Part shown: positions 16,595 through 27,177 of the stretch, piece after piece
How positions within the stretch are numbered: position 1 is the stretch's first letter
Layout: the number at the start of each line of letters is the position of its first letter
DNA from: Acidimicrobiaceae bacterium
Lineage (GTDB): Bacteria > Actinomycetota > Acidimicrobiia > Acidimicrobiales > Acidimicrobiaceae
Direction of reading: 5' to 3'
DNA length: 50,286 nucleotides
Assembly (NCBI GenBank): GCA_013044385.1
Contig: JABEUN010000036.1
Coordinates: 1-50,286, forward strand
The notes under the pieces: model-generated
Database searches by the model: none
Told to the model about the DNA's origin: nothing
The model's input: only the letters and a program-made list of their open reading frames with translations
Made by a program: the position numbers and the translations under genes

Positions 16595-18301
16595 ATGGGA
16601 GTTGAAGTGGCAGAAGAGCGGAGCCTATCGGACATGAGGCCCAGGAGCAAAGAGGTTACTGAAGGTTTCAGGCGTGCCCCTGCGCGGGCCATGCTCCGAG
16701 CGGTGGGTATGCAGGACGGCGACTTTTCGAAACCGCAGATCGCTGTGGCGTCATCACATAACGAAGTGACTCCTTGCAACTTACCATTGGGTGCGTTGGC
16801 AAGGGCCGCCAAGCAGGGTGTGCTTGAGGCCGGCGGCTTTCCACTCGAGTTCACCACCATAGCGGTATCCGATGGGATTTCAATGGGCCACGAGGGGATG
16901 CGCGCCTCGTTGGCGTCCAGGGAGATTATTGCCGACTCGGTGGAGGCGATGATGCACGCGGAGCGCTTTGACGGCGTAGTCACACTTGCAGGGTGCGACA
17001 AATCTTTGCCGGGCATGCTAATGGCGGCTGCCCGATTAGATCTGCCGTCGGTTTTTCTCTATGGCGGCACAATTTTGCCAGGACATGTGGATGGTCGTGC
17101 AATTGACATAGTCGATGTCTTCGAAGCAGTGGGAGCCTACGCCACCGGCGGACTTACGTCCGAGGAGCTTTCATTGATCGAAAAGAACGCTTGTCCGACC
17201 ATCGGAAGCTGCGCGGGTATGTTCACAGCCAACACGATGGCTTCAGTAGGAGAGGCACTTGGCATGTCACTTCTGGGGTCGGCCTCTGCGCCAGCAGTCG
17301 ATTCCCGCAGGTCCGATTTCGCAGTCGAGGCCGGCCGCGCCGTAGTAAATCTGCTATCCAAAGGGATCACTTCACGACAGATAATGACCAAGCAGGCGTT
17401 CGAAAATGCAATATCGGTCGTAATGGCTCTCGGTGGATCGACAAATGCGGTTCTCCACCTTCTAGCTATCGCATATGAGGCGAGAGTGGAGCTCGAGCTA
17501 GACGATTTCAACAGGATCGCCAAGCGTGTTCCGCATCTGGCAGATACCAAGCCCCACGGCAAATTCCATATGACCGACATTGATGCAATTGGTGGCGTAC
17601 CCGTAGTTTTGGCGGAGTTGGCAGAGCGCGGCTTGTTGCATACCGACGTCATGACCGTTTCTGGGCTCAGCATGGGCGATAATCTTTCGGCGTTGAAACC
17701 CCCGAAGCCAGATGGAGTGGTAATCCACAACTTCGACAATCCGATCAATAAGATCGGTGGCATCGCCGTTCTTACTGGGTCGCTAGCACCAAAGGGGTCT
17801 GTCGTCAAGGTAGCCGGAATCGACGCAGATTATTTCGAGGGTGTGGCCCGGGTTTTTGACGGAGAGCAGGCGGCTCTTGACGCGATTCTTGCGGACGAAA
17901 TCAAGCCGAATACGGTCGTCGTCATACGCTATGAGGGCCCCAAGGGTGGACCTGGCATGCGGGAGATGCTCGCTGTTACGGGTGCGATGAAGGGTGCGGG
18001 TAGAGGGTCGGACAGTGCTCTAGTCACCGACGGTAGATTCTCCGGCGGAACCCATGGACTCTGCATCGGACACGTGGCGCCCGAGGCGATTGACAATGGC
18101 CCGATTGCTCTGGTCAGAGATGGTGACCGAATTGTCGTCGACGTCAAGGCGAATCTCATCGATTTGAAGGTGAGCGAGGCCGAATTGGCGGAAAGGGCGC
18201 AATCAGTCAACCATCCTGCTCCCCTCTACACCTCTGGATTCCTGGCCAAGTATGCACGTTTGGTTAAAGGAGCAGAAATTGGAGCCGTTACGGAGGCTTA
18301 G
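16595..18301 (+). CDS. ilvD: Dihydroxy-acid dehydratase
   Basis: Fe-S enzyme for the third common step of valine/isoleucine synthesis, dehydrating 2,3-dihydroxy acids to 2-oxo acids. Cluster Cys motifs '[11 protein letters not shown]' and '[14 protein letters not shown]' are present, along with '[14 protein letters not shown]' and '[20 protein letters not shown]'. 568 residues, as expected. It stands 31 nt before the BCAA leader peptide, so readthrough into ilvBNC would pass the attenuator. Confidence 0.97.
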   Translation: MGVEVAEERSLSDMRPRSKEVTEGFRRAPARAMLRAVGMQDGDFSKPQIAVASSHNEVTPCNLPLGALARAAKQGVLEAGGFPLEFTTIAVSDGISMGHEGMRASLASREIIADSVEAMMHAERFDGVVTLAGCDKSLPGMLMAAARLDLPSVFLYGGTILPGHVDGRAIDIVDVFEAVGAYATGGLTSEELSLIEKNACPTIGSCAGMFTANTMASVGEALGMSLLGSASAPAVDSRRSDFAVEAGRAVVNLLSKGITSRQIMTKQAFENAISVVMALGGSTNAVLHLLAIAYEARVELELDDFNRIAKRVPHLADTKPHGKFHMTDIDAIGGVPVVLAELAERGLLHTDVMTVSGLSMGDNLSALKPPKPDGVVIHNFDNPINKIGGIAVLTGSLAPKGSVVKVAGIDADYFEGVARVFDGEQAALDAILADEIKPNTVVVIRYEGPKGGPGMREMLAVTGAMKGAGRGSDSALVTDGRFSGGTHGLCIGHVAPEAIDNGPIALVRDGDRIVVDVKANLIDLKVSEAELAERAQSVNHPAPLYTSGFLAKYARLVKGAEIGAVTEA

Positions 18302-18318
18302 GTTGGAGTTGTTCGGAC

Positions 18319-18324
18319 TATATT
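18319..18324 (+). promoter_or_regulatory. Candidate -10 box (TATATT) for the ilv leader
   Basis: TATATT ends seven bases before the leader ATG at 18332. At normal spacing, transcription would begin at or next to that ATG, giving a leaderless leader peptide, as is common in actinobacteria. No good -35 is seen. Confidence 0.45.
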
Positions 18325-18331
18325 CTGCACT

Positions 18332-18373
18332 ATGGCATTTTCGGCCCGACTGATTGTAGTACTTGGTATGTAG
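18332..18373 (+). CDS. ilvL: Branched-chain amino acid leader peptide (attenuator ORF)
   Basis: Thirteen codons, MAFSARLIVVLGM, then TAG. Residues 7-11 are Leu-Ile-Val-Val-Leu in a row, all products of the pathway encoded downstream. This is the classic content of a transcription attenuation leader: scarce charged tRNA for these amino acids would stall the ribosome on the run. The stop codon lies inside the first hairpin, and a strong terminator follows 30 bases later. No ribosome-binding sequence precedes it, consistent with leaderless translation. Symbol by analogy with other ilv leaders. Confidence 0.8.
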   Translation: MAFSARLIVVLGM

Positions 18374-18401
18374 CGTGGCGGAGTTCACTCCGGTGCGCTA
18401 C
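18370..18401 (+). promoter_or_regulatory. ilv attenuator, first hairpin
   Basis: GTAGCG (18370-18375) pairs with CGCTAC (18396-18401), and inside it CGGAG (18379-18383) pairs with CTCCG (18388-18392) around a TTCA loop. The 5' arm contains the leader stop codon. GGAGTTC (18380-18386) can also pair, six of seven bases, with GACCTCC (18404-18410) of the terminator, a possible antiterminator when a ribosome stalls upstream. The alternative pairing is inference. Confidence 0.7.
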
Positions 18402-18402
18402 G

Positions 18403-18432
18403 AGACCTCCCCTTGGGGAGGTCTTTTGTTTT
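18403..18432 (+). terminator. Intrinsic terminator of the ilv attenuator
   Basis: GACCTCCC and GGGAGGTC form an 8-bp stem, closed by CTTG (18412-18415), and TTTTGTTTT follows directly (18424-18432). An A-T pair can extend the base. It lies between the leader peptide and ilvB on the plus strand. Confidence 0.9.
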
Positions 18433-18606
18433 ATCCGAGTGATTCCAATTGTCCAAGCTGCAGAACTCAGACTCCCGGGTTCGGAATGACTGTCGCTGGT
18501 AATCAGTGGGTGGGAGCTCTCTGAGTAGCCATGGCGAGTGTCGAGGTGTTTTGGCCGCAGATCGGCGCCAACTAGGGCGTCGATCCTAGAACTGGGGAGT
18601 CGTAGC

Positions 18607-20325
18607 GTGAGACTTACTGGAGCTCAGGCGCTAATCAAGAGCCTGGAAATGCAAGGTGTCGAGGTCATTTTTGGCCTGCCAGGAGGAGCTATCCTTCCGG
18701 TGTATGACCCGTTGCTCGACTCGTCGATACGGCACATACTTGTACGGCATGAGCAGGGTGCAGGACATGCTGCAGAGGGATACGCCCATGTGACTGGAAG
18801 GCCCGGAGTGGCGATGGTCACTTCTGGACCTGCTGCAACGAATGTGGTTACAGCCCTTGCCGACGCCTACATGGACTCGATCCCCCTTGTGATGATCACT
18901 GGCCAAGTGGCTACGTCCTCTATTGGAACAGACGCCTTTCAAGAGGCAGATACAACCGGTATTACCATGAGCGTCACCAAACACAACTGGCTGATCACCA
19001 CTGCAGCAGACATACCGAGAGTGATTCGAGAAGCTTTCCATGTGGCTACCACCGGCAGGCCGGGCCCAGTTCTGGTCGACTTGCCAAAGGACGTGTCCAA
19101 TCAGATGATGGATTGGTATTGGCCCGATTCGGTCGACCTGCCCGGCTACAAACCTACGATCAAGGGCCACCCAAAGATGATCAGCTCGGCCGCAAAGATG
19201 ATACTCGAGGCAAGAAGGCCGATCATATACGCTGGAGGAGGGATAATCAGATCCGGTGCCTCGAAGCAGTTGCTTGAGTTGGCCGAACTGACCGGGATAC
19301 CGGTTGTCACCACCCTGATGGGTAGGGGGTGCTTCCCTGATCGTCACCCGCTCTGTCTGGGGATGCCCGGTATGCACGGCAACTACACCGCGGTCACCTC
19401 GATGCAGAAGGCGGATCTTCTCATCACACTCGGCGCCCGGTTTGATGATCGTGTCACCGGGAAAGTGGACGGTTTCGCTCCTTATGCAAAAGTGATCCAT
19501 GTGGACATAGACCCGGCCGAACTTGGCAAGATCCGAAATCCCGATGTCCCGATCGTCGGAGATCTCAAGCAGGTCATAGCTGAGATGGTGAAGGAACTGA
19601 AGAAGTCCAAGGTCGAACTTCCGGACCTGTTGCGGCCTTGGCTCGCACAGTTGAGGCAGTGGCAGGAGCAGTTCCCACTCAAATATGACCAGGAGTTTGA
19701 GGGCGGTCCAATCAAGCCGCAGTACGTCGTGGAGCGTCTCAGGGAGCTGACCCCTCTCGACGCGATAGTCGTCTCTGGCGTTGGCCAACATCAGATGTGG
19801 GCCTCTCAATTCTGGAAGTTTGATCATCCGAATACCTGGGTAAATTCAGGCGGCCTTGGCACAATGGGCTTTGCCATACCTGCGGCGATCGGTGCGAAGG
19901 TCGGACATCCAGACAAGGTCGTCTGGGCGATCGACGGTGACGGGTGCTTCCAGATGACAGCGCAGGAACTCGTTACGGCAACGGCCGAGAGGATTCCGAT
20001 AAAAGTGGCGATACTCAACAACGCATACCTAGGTATGGTGAGACAGTGGCAGGAGATGTTCTATTCTGAGCGCTACTCCGAGGTTTACCTTTCTCCGGAC
20101 CTACCTGACTATGTGAAGTGGGCAGAAGCCATGGGATGTGTCGGTATGCGGGTCGACGATCCGGGTCAGGTTGATGTCGCTATAGAGAAGGCCAACCAGA
20201 TCGTGGATCGTCCCGTCGTAATAGATTTTCGTACCGATACGTGGGAGAAGGTCTTCCCGATGGTTCCGTCGGGCGCTAGTAACGACGAGATCGTGGTCGG
20301 TCCGCAGAATGAGGGGGAGCAGTGA
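18607..20325 (+). CDS. ilvB: Acetolactate synthase, large (catalytic) subunit
   Basis: ThDP/FAD enzyme that condenses pyruvate with pyruvate or 2-oxobutyrate, the first committed step to Val/Leu/Ile. '[13 protein letters not shown]', the catalytic Glu in '[14 protein letters not shown]', '[19 protein letters not shown]' and the ThDP site GDG...NN ('DGDGCFQM', '[13 protein letters not shown]') are all present. I start at GTG 18607 because GGGGAG (18594-18599) precedes it by seven bases and the protein then begins '[19 protein letters not shown]', as in the family. The stop overlaps the ilvN start (GTGA). It is expected to be under the upstream attenuator. Confidence 0.97.
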   Translation: MRLTGAQALIKSLEMQGVEVIFGLPGGAILPVYDPLLDSSIRHILVRHEQGAGHAAEGYAHVTGRPGVAMVTSGPAATNVVTALADAYMDSIPLVMITGQVATSSIGTDAFQEADTTGITMSVTKHNWLITTAADIPRVIREAFHVATTGRPGPVLVDLPKDVSNQMMDWYWPDSVDLPGYKPTIKGHPKMISSAAKMILEARRPIIYAGGGIIRSGASKQLLELAELTGIPVVTTLMGRGCFPDRHPLCLGMPGMHGNYTAVTSMQKADLLITLGARFDDRVTGKVDGFAPYAKVIHVDIDPAELGKIRNPDVPIVGDLKQVIAEMVKELKKSKVELPDLLRPWLAQLRQWQEQFPLKYDQEFEGGPIKPQYVVERLRELTPLDAIVVSGVGQHQMWASQFWKFDHPNTWVNSGGLGTMGFAIPAAIGAKVGHPDKVVWAIDGDGCFQMTAQELVTATAERIPIKVAILNNAYLGMVRQWQEMFYSERYSEVYLSPDLPDYVKWAEAMGCVGMRVDDPGQVDVAIEKANQIVDRPVVIDFRTDTWEKVFPMVPSGASNDEIVVGPQNEGEQ

Positions 20326-20903
20326 GTTCGACTAACCACGGCCTTGTGCCAATTGGTTCCATTCGTGGGGTCCCAAGGGCTCGACATCATGTGCTATCGG
20401 TGCTGGTGGAGAACAAAGCCGGCGTGCTCGCAAGGGTTGCCCAACTATTCTCCCGACGGGCGTACAACATCTTTTCTTTGGCGGTAGCGCCCACAGAGGA
20501 CGAACGCTTCTCAAGGATCACCATTGTGGTCGACGTGGACTCATCACCGCTCGAACAGATTACAAAACAGCTTCACAAACTTATTAATGTGATCAAAATC
20601 TCCGAGATAGACCCCGTGGAGGCTGTCGAATACGAACTTCTCCTGGCGAGTGTCGAGGTGACCACGGAACAGAGATCAAATCTTGTCGAGCTGGCCACCA
20701 TCTTCGGAGCCAAGATAGTGGATGTCGGTTTCGACCGCCTGACAGTGATGCTCGCGGATCCGCCTGATAAGTTGGACGACTTTGAGGATCTGTTGAGGCA
20801 GTTTAAGATTGTCGAAGTGCAGCGGACTGGTAGGGTTGCTCTGGCAAAGTTGGACAGGGTACCACCTAATCGCGCAAGATCCCAGAGAGGAAAGGCTTCT
20901 TAG
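20322..20903 (+). CDS. ilvN: Acetolactate synthase, small (regulatory) subunit
   Basis: Regulatory partner of IlvB that confers valine feedback. An N-terminal ACT domain is clear ('[20 protein letters not shown]', then '[15 protein letters not shown]'), followed by the C-terminal ALS_ss domain. 193 residues. GTG start overlaps the ilvB stop; its stop touches the ilvC ATG. Also called ilvH in some genomes. Confidence 0.95.
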   Translation: MSSTNHGLVPIGSIRGVPRARHHVLSVLVENKAGVLARVAQLFSRRAYNIFSLAVAPTEDERFSRITIVVDVDSSPLEQITKQLHKLINVIKISEIDPVEAVEYELLLASVEVTTEQRSNLVELATIFGAKIVDVGFDRLTVMLADPPDKLDDFEDLLRQFKIVEVQRTGRVALAKLDRVPPNRARSQRGKAS

Positions 20904-21929
20904 ATGGCGAAGATGTATTACGAGGTAGATGCCGATCCGAGCCTCGTTCTTGGCAAGAAGGTGCTGATAATTGGATACGGTTCGCAGGGCCACGCACACG
21001 CCCTGAACCTCGCCGATTCCGGCGTTGACGTTACGGTCGGCCTCCGGGAGAATTCTCCGTCGACAGACAAGGCCAAGGCCGCAGGTCTCAAGGTCAGCAC
21101 GGTTGCTGAGGCCGCTAAGACCGCAGACCTGATCATGTTCTTGTCGCCAGATACGGTTCAGAAGAAGATCTACGAAGCTGAGGTAGCACCGCAACTTCGT
21201 CCAGGTGTCGCTATTGCATTTGCCCATGGTTTCAACGTCCGCTTCGGACAGATCGCTGCACCCGCTGACGTCGACGTGATCATGATCGCTCCAAAGGGTC
21301 CAGGTCACCTGCTCAGAAGGACATACCAGGAGGGCGGGGGAATTCCGTCCCTGATAGCGGTGGAGCAGGATGCAACCGGGATTGCTCACTCCATCGCCCT
21401 GTCGTACGCCCATGCGATCGGTTCTACCAAGGCCGGAGTTCTCGACACGACCTTCTCCGAAGAGACCGAGACCGACCTCTTCGGTGAGCAAGTTGTCCTG
21501 TGTGGAGGTTTGGCGTCACTGGTCCAAGCCGGGTTCGAGACATTAGTTGAAGCCGGTTACCAACCGGAGTCGGCATATTTCGAATGCCTCCATGAACTCA
21601 AGTTGATTGTCGACTTGCTTTATGAAGAGGGACTGTCGGGAATGTGGTTCTCGGTTTCGGAGACTGCTGAGTACGGAGGGTTGACTCGTGGGCCGAGAAT
21701 TGTCACCTCTGAGACCAAGACCGAGATGAAGAAGGTTCTCGAGGAGATTCAGACTGGCAAGTTTGCCGATGAGTGGATCGCCGAGAACGAGGCCGGACAA
21801 CCGCATTTCAATGCGTTGAGGAAGCAAGCTAACGATCACCCGATCGAAGATGTCGGCAGGCAGTTGCGAGCCATGATGCCGTTCTTGTCGACCGGAAAGC
21901 CTGGCATCCGCGACATTTCCGGAGGCTGA
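20904..21929 (+). CDS. ilvC: Ketol-acid reductoisomerase, class I
   Basis: Isomerises and reduces acetolactate (or acetohydroxybutyrate) to the dihydroxy acid. The N-terminal Rossmann site '[18 protein letters not shown]' and the nearby '[12 protein letters not shown]' loop, with Arg and Ser that favour NADPH, are visible. So are '[15 protein letters not shown]' and the Mg-binding knotted domain ('[12 protein letters not shown]', '[12 protein letters not shown]'). 341 residues, the short class I form. It begins directly after ilvN, completing ilvBNC. Confidence 0.97.
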   Translation: MAKMYYEVDADPSLVLGKKVLIIGYGSQGHAHALNLADSGVDVTVGLRENSPSTDKAKAAGLKVSTVAEAAKTADLIMFLSPDTVQKKIYEAEVAPQLRPGVAIAFAHGFNVRFGQIAAPADVDVIMIAPKGPGHLLRRTYQEGGGIPSLIAVEQDATGIAHSIALSYAHAIGSTKAGVLDTTFSEETETDLFGEQVVLCGGLASLVQAGFETLVEAGYQPESAYFECLHELKLIVDLLYEEGLSGMWFSVSETAEYGGLTRGPRIVTSETKTEMKKVLEEIQTGKFADEWIAENEAGQPHFNALRKQANDHPIEDVGRQLRAMMPFLSTGKPGIRDISGG

Positions 21930-22081
21930 TCCAAATATCGGACCCATTCTCGGACCTAAATGCGGCGAGGCGAACCCATTTCAGCCATAGAGTCGAGCCG
22001 CTTCAAGCGATATATAGAGCGTACTTAGCCGCTGCATCTCTCGGTGTAGCGGCTGCGTTCGTTGCTAGTGCCACCACTTCG

Positions 22082-23509
22082 ATGGCTGCAAATGTCGCCG
22101 ACAGAAGGCTGGTTGGGTCTTATTTGGTACCTGTGGCTACGACTCTGTGGCTCCTTTCGATGCTTTTTGGCATACGCAGTGGCCAAAGAGGGGGCCCACT
22201 CAGTCTTCAGGGATCTGAGATACGTATGGTTCTACTTTCGCCATACCCACGCGAGAGGCTGTTTCGATCAAAACTTCTGCGTACATTGCGACATTGGCTG
22301 TTCATGGGCTTGGTGTTCGGTGGACTCGTTGGAATCTCGATCGCGCACCTCCTTGGCTCAACTAGGGGTGGCCAAGGTAGTCTCGCCGGTGCACTATACG
22401 GGGCACTTGTCGCACTGACGTATTGTTGTTCTGCGGCGGTGGCGTCGGGGGCTCAGCTCTCCAAAATGGTTGGCGCCCTCGTTGGCATTCTGATTCTGGC
22501 GGCGGCGGTCGTCGCTCCGTTCGACTCCGCACACCATATTGCCGGGTTTCTGCCTGGCGGACTCATGTTGATGGGAGACTTCGGGGCGACAGTTTCCGGC
22601 TCCACTATCTCTTACGCCATAGCACTGGCACTCGGAGTCGTTCTAATTCTCTCTGCCATCTTTTTGGTGCCGGGCGTGGACCCTGAAATGCTTGAGCGTA
22701 GAACTCGGCTAATAGGTCTGATCCGTTACGCAGCAACATTCAGGGACTTCCGCTCTGTGGTACTGATACGTCGCGCGCTTATAGGCGACAAGGTCCATGC
22801 ACACAAACAGATCACAAAACCGTTCGAACAACATCTCATGACTAGATTTCCGGCCTTCTGGAGGGCGATTGTTCCAATGCTCAGGTGGAGCTGGATTCGG
22901 GTCGCAAGGGTCGCAGGATTGCTCGCCATCACGCTGCTTTCAGCCCGCTATGCAGTTACAACATCGGAGCTATTTGTAGTCCCAGGAGTCGTCTGTTCCT
23001 GGCTGGTGGGGCTTGAATTGACAGACGCATTGGGCCAGGACGCTGACACCTCTGAGATCCTCTCACTCAGTGGTACCAGTAGGGGGCCGTTCCAAAGGGT
23101 CCTCGCCTTGGCTCCTTCGGTGGTGGCGATACTGCTCGCCATTCCAACCTTGGTCCTCGTGCTGATTCTCCCTGACGGTGTGAGGGGGATAGGTATCGTA
23201 GGAATAGTACTGATACCCATTCTGGCCTCGGGACTCGTAGGTGCAGCGGTTTCTGTCGTCCGGGAAGCTGGATCTAGTTCTCAGATTGCATTCTCCATGT
23301 CGCCAGATACGGTTCAGATTGTTGTGCTTGTTATTGAGCTCCTCCCACTGATTCTCGCCGGCGCAGGCTTCATTCCGGTTGTGGAGGCTCACGGCAAGAT
23401 TGGGTCCACCGTGAATCTCTACTCGACACTAATCTCATCAGGTACGTTCTCGCTGGTAGTACCACTCGCAGGTTCGGCCTGGATCGCTAGGAGGACCAGC
23501 GCACAATGA
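22082..23509 (+). CDS. Multi-spanning membrane protein, probable ABC exporter permease
   Basis: A 475-residue hydrophobic protein with about ten or more predicted helices, whose stop overlaps the start of an ABC ATPase gene by four bases, so it is most likely the membrane part of that transporter. No substrate signature is visible. ATG 22082 has no ribosome-binding site. The frame continues open upstream to 21833 and, from 21938, reads as credible protein ('SDPFSDLNAARRTH', then a hydrophobic stretch 'AAASLGVAAAFVAS'), but holds no ATG, GTG or TTG. The true start may be an unusual codon near the ilvC stop (for example CTG 21926). Confidence 0.7.
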   Translation: MAANVADRRLVGSYLVPVATTLWLLSMLFGIRSGQRGGPLSLQGSEIRMVLLSPYPRERLFRSKLLRTLRHWLFMGLVFGGLVGISIAHLLGSTRGGQGSLAGALYGALVALTYCCSAAVASGAQLSKMVGALVGILILAAAVVAPFDSAHHIAGFLPGGLMLMGDFGATVSGSTISYAIALALGVVLILSAIFLVPGVDPEMLERRTRLIGLIRYAATFRDFRSVVLIRRALIGDKVHAHKQITKPFEQHLMTRFPAFWRAIVPMLRWSWIRVARVAGLLAITLLSARYAVTTSELFVVPGVVCSWLVGLELTDALGQDADTSEILSLSGTSRGPFQRVLALAPSVVAILLAIPTLVLVLILPDGVRGIGIVGIVLIPILASGLVGAAVSVVREAGSSSQIAFSMSPDTVQIVVLVIELLPLILAGAGFIPVVEAHGKIGSTVNLYSTLISSGTFSLVVPLAGSAWIARRTSAQ

Positions 23510-24216
23510 CATCCAAGAGTACCGGTTCGTCGGAGAGGCCACTTGGGCGGACCGCCGCAATAGCCATGAGTGGTGTCACAAAGGCATTCGACGATACTCC
23601 TGCGGTAACAGACGTGGAGTTTTCCATTTACCCTGGAGAGGTTGTCCTACTCGTAGGACATAACGGTTCAGGCAAAACCACGCTTCTTCGCATTATTTCT
23701 GGACTTGCCAAGGCGGATCGGGGCTCCATTCTGATCTACGGCGCGAAACCTGGGTCTCTCGATGCTCGTAGTGTTCTATCAGTGGCCTTCGATACTCCGG
23801 CGCTATATGACGATCTGACCACGTTCGAACATCTGAAGTTCTCTGCGACACTTTCACTCGCTGACGACGCTGAACAGAGGGCGAATCGACTGCTAGAGGT
23901 CTTTGGGTTAACCAGCGTGGCTGATCGATTTCCGGCGACCTTCTCAAGAGGGATGAAGCAAAAAGTATCACTTGGAATGGCGTTTGCTCGGCCGCACAAG
24001 GTCATGATGATAGATGAGCCGTTCGTGGGACTGGATCAGTCCGGGAAGCTAGCTCTGGTCAATCTGATCTCCGAGGAGGCCCGAAAAGGCATCGCATTCC
24101 TCGTTGCATCCCACTCCACTGACCTAGTAGAGGTGGCTTCGAGGAGCATTGCGATTTCGTCGGGTGAACTCGTGTTCGACGGTGATCCGGTCAAAGGCAG
24201 AGATTACCTCTCCTAA
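23506..24216 (+). CDS. ABC transporter ATP-binding protein
   Basis: ATPase of an ABC exporter. Walker A 'GHNGSGKTT', a signature-like 'FSRGMKQKVSLGMAF' (F-S-R-G-M replaces LSGGQ), Walker B 'VMMIDEPFVGLD' and the switch His in 'VASHSTDLVE'. 236 residues, single domain. The SRGM signature is common in DrrA/CcmA-type exporters. It overlaps the permease gene, so the two form a unit; substrate unknown. Confidence 0.93.
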   Translation: MTSKSTGSSERPLGRTAAIAMSGVTKAFDDTPAVTDVEFSIYPGEVVLLVGHNGSGKTTLLRIISGLAKADRGSILIYGAKPGSLDARSVLSVAFDTPALYDDLTTFEHLKFSATLSLADDAEQRANRLLEVFGLTSVADRFPATFSRGMKQKVSLGMAFARPHKVMMIDEPFVGLDQSGKLALVNLISEEARKGIAFLVASHSTDLVEVASRSIAISSGELVFDGDPVKGRDYLS

Positions 24217-24303
24217 AGTCGACGGTCGATGAAGCTAGTTGGCGGATGTGGTTACCTAATCCCCGGCGTATTGCTCCGGCTCTCCTGGTTACACACGGGT
24301 GCC

Positions 24304-26952
24304 TCAGGAGACGATGTTGGCTCGCAGCAAGCTGACCCTGCCGGTCCCGACAGTCCCTTCGGACAAAGCGATGCTCCCTTGTACCGCACAGGCTCTGGCT
24401 AGGTCTTCCATGGCTGTGCCGATACTTTCTAGGTAGTCGGGTTCGACCAGCAGTTCGACTTGTGTCAACGGGGTCTTGACTGACACCTTCGCCTCGGTCT
24501 TGACACGCCGCAGAAGCGAGAGGACTTCGGAAGTGATGTCGAGCAGATTGTCGCTACTGTGCGATGAATTCGTGTCGAGACCCACGCCTAATAGGGCAGC
24601 TATCCTTTGTGCCTCCCGCAGCGGTTCCCCCGGTAGTGGCCAAGAGGTGGCGTGGATCGATTCTGCAGACCACCAGCTCCATGCTTCTTCAGTTGCGTAG
24701 GGGAGGTAAGGGGCTATGAGCCTAAGCAGGATTGACGTGCCGGTCAGGAGTGCTATGCGTGCTGAAATAGATTCGGAATCAGAAGCTATGTGGAGATTCG
24801 ACTCGGTCCCACCACCGTAGGCCCTCAGCTTGACGAGTTCTATGAAGTCGTCACAAAAAGTCCAGAACAGCTTCTCAATCAGTTCGATGCCCCTGGTGTG
24901 GTCGTACTCGTCCAGAGCTTCGGTGGCCTGCTTTATGAGAAGGTCTAGCTCGCTTAGCAGGGCTAAATCGATAGGTTCAAGCTGAACTGGCCCCAGACCG
25001 TCTTCCAAGCTGAGATCCTGAGAGGCGATTGAGAAGACGAACTTGGCCGAATTCAGGATCTTGATGGCTAGCCGTCGACCGACCTTCATCTGGCCAGGAT
25101 CCGCTGCGGTGTCGACTCCTGGCCTACTCCCGGCAGACCAGTACCTCAATGCGTCTGCGCCGTACTCCTCGGCGAGAGGCATGGGGGTTACAACGTTACC
25201 CTTGGTTTTTGACATCTTCTTTCTGTCGGGATCGAGTACGAAGCCTGATATCATCGCCGTTTTCCACGGCGATACGCCGTGCTCGAGCTCGGACCTTAGC
25301 ACCGTATAAAACAGCCAGGTCCTGATGATATCCTGACCTTGGGGACGCAGATCCATAGGGAAGAGTCGAGCAAAGTCCTCGTCGTTTCTGAGCCAGCCGG
25401 TGGCGATCTGTGGCGTTAGGGAAGATGTCGCCCATGTGTCCATGACGTCTGGATCAGCGGTGAAGCCATTGGGTTTGTCTCGCTGGGTCTCGCTGTAACC
25501 TGGTGGCGTTGAAATCTGAGGGTCGATCGGTAGCATCGATTCATCGGGAAGTATCGGTGAACTAAAGTCTGGATTGCCGTCGGCATCGGTTGGATACCAG
25601 ATCGGAATCGGAATGCCGAAGTACCGCTGTCGAGAGATGTTCCAATCCGAGTTAAGCCCCTCCACCCAGTTCTCGTATCTGACCCGCATAAATTCGGGGA
25701 CCCAGTTCAAGCCTTGGCCGAGCTGGACGAGCCTCTCCTTCTTGTCCATGGTGCTGATGAACCACTGTCTTGAAGTGACGATCTCGAGCGGACGTTCACC
25801 CTTTTCGTAATACTTGACCGGGTGGGTTATCGGTTTTGGTTCACCTATTAGGTCGCCCGACTCTTCCAGCAGTTCAACTATCCGTTTTCTGGCACCGTTT
25901 GCCGCTTTTCTTGCGATTTCGTGATAGTTGGCGTTCGCCTTTTCGACGTCGCTAGACAGCCAGCCCTCTGATCCGAAGGGGATCTCGGAAGCGAACCTGC
26001 CGTCTCGGCCCATGAGTGGCCGTGTAGGTAGTGAAAGTTCTCTCCACCAAGTGACATCGGTCAGGTCTCCAAATGTGCAGACCATGGCGATGCCACTTCC
26101 CTTGTCGGGGTCGGCAAGTGGGTGCGGGTGTATTTCGACGGGAACTTCGAACAGCGGCGTCCGAACGGTCTTGCCAAATAGCGACTTGTACCGCACATCA
26201 TCGGGATGGGCAACGAGGCCGACGCAGGCAGGGATGAGTTCAGGCCGAGTCGTTTCAATCTCAACGAAATTACCGTCGTCGGCGCTAAATCTAACGCGAT
26301 GGTAGGCGCCGGGGGCCGCGCGGTCCTCAAGCTCGGCCTGGGAGATTGCCGTTCTGAAGTCGACGTCCCACAATGTCGGTGATTCGTGGGAGTATGCCTG
26401 GCCTACTCTGACCATCCGCAAGAAGGATGCTTGGGATATCAACTGAGATCGATGTCCAATGGTGGTATATGTCTTTGACCAGTCCACCGAGAGTCCGATT
26501 GTCCTCCAGAGGTTCTCGAATACCTTCTCGTCCTCTTCGGTCAATCTCTGGCAAAGTTCGATGAAGTTGCGACGAGAGATTGGTATCTGCTCTTTGCCCG
26601 GGTTGGCAGGGGGGGTAAAGTCTGGTTGATAGGGAAGTTCAGGTTCACAGCGAACTCCAAAGTAGTTCTGCACCCTCCTCTCGGTCGGTACTCCGTTGTC
26701 ATCCCATCCGATCGGGTAGAAGACGTCATATCCGGCCATCCTCTTGAAGCGGGCGATGATGTCGGTGTGGGTGTAGGACAGCACGTGCCCGATGTGCAAG
26801 GTACCTGACACCGTCGGAGGAGGCGTGTCGATCGAGTAGACCGACTTAGATAGATCTCCTTGATATCTATATGTGCCGTCTGACTCCCAGCGCTCAGCCC
26901 ATTTTGCCTCTAATCCGGCAAGGCTGGGCCGTTCGGGTACTGAGAAGCGCAT
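24304..26952 (-). CDS. valS: Valyl-tRNA synthetase
   Basis: Class I synthetase that charges tRNA(Val), with an editing domain. HIGH motif in 'GTLHIGHVLSYTH', the 'IGWDDNGVPTERRVQNYFG' segment, 'ISRQRYFGIPIP' and the KMSKS equivalent 'KKMSKTKGNVV' mark it. From ATG 26952 it is 882 residues; AAAGGA lies eight bases before that ATG and 'VPERPSLAGLEAKWAERW' is a normal ValS start. The frame is open to 27069, but the extra residues do not look like the family. It is divergent from cysS with 240 nt between. Confidence 0.96.
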   Translation of the reverse strand: MRFSVPERPSLAGLEAKWAERWESDGTYRYQGDLSKSVYSIDTPPPTVSGTLHIGHVLSYTHTDIIARFKRMAGYDVFYPIGWDDNGVPTERRVQNYFGVRCEPELPYQPDFTPPANPGKEQIPISRRNFIELCQRLTEEDEKVFENLWRTIGLSVDWSKTYTTIGHRSQLISQASFLRMVRVGQAYSHESPTLWDVDFRTAISQAELEDRAAPGAYHRVRFSADDGNFVEIETTRPELIPACVGLVAHPDDVRYKSLFGKTVRTPLFEVPVEIHPHPLADPDKGSGIAMVCTFGDLTDVTWWRELSLPTRPLMGRDGRFASEIPFGSEGWLSSDVEKANANYHEIARKAANGARKRIVELLEESGDLIGEPKPITHPVKYYEKGERPLEIVTSRQWFISTMDKKERLVQLGQGLNWVPEFMRVRYENWVEGLNSDWNISRQRYFGIPIPIWYPTDADGNPDFSSPILPDESMLPIDPQISTPPGYSETQRDKPNGFTADPDVMDTWATSSLTPQIATGWLRNDEDFARLFPMDLRPQGQDIIRTWLFYTVLRSELEHGVSPWKTAMISGFVLDPDRKKMSKTKGNVVTPMPLAEEYGADALRYWSAGSRPGVDTAADPGQMKVGRRLAIKILNSAKFVFSIASQDLSLEDGLGPVQLEPIDLALLSELDLLIKQATEALDEYDHTRGIELIEKLFWTFCDDFIELVKLRAYGGGTESNLHIASDSESISARIALLTGTSILLRLIAPYLPYATEEAWSWWSAESIHATSWPLPGEPLREAQRIAALLGVGLDTNSSHSSDNLLDITSEVLSLLRRVKTEAKVSVKTPLTQVELLVEPDYLESIGTAMEDLARACAVQGSIALSEGTVGTGRVSLLRANIVS

Positions 26953-27177
26953 TTTCTGAAGTCCTTTGTCTGTATTTGTCAATCGAGGGTTCCATGCGAA
27001 CTGTGAGCCGGAAGGCGAGGCCAGAGTATCGAGCGCCGGTCCAACGGTTGCCCTCAGCTTCCTCTTCATCCATGCAGGAGTGCCGTCATTCCAGCATAGG
27101 CAGGTTGGATTTTGGTGCTAACGGAAAGCGTCACCTTTGCGATCAAGGTCATAGTTTGTGCGATTCGGGCCTTCTAC

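Noticed and set aside
18631-19827. Long (about 400 codon) minus-strand frame inside ilvB
   Set aside because: Antisense shadow of a clear acetolactate synthase gene; the translation has no recognisable domain.
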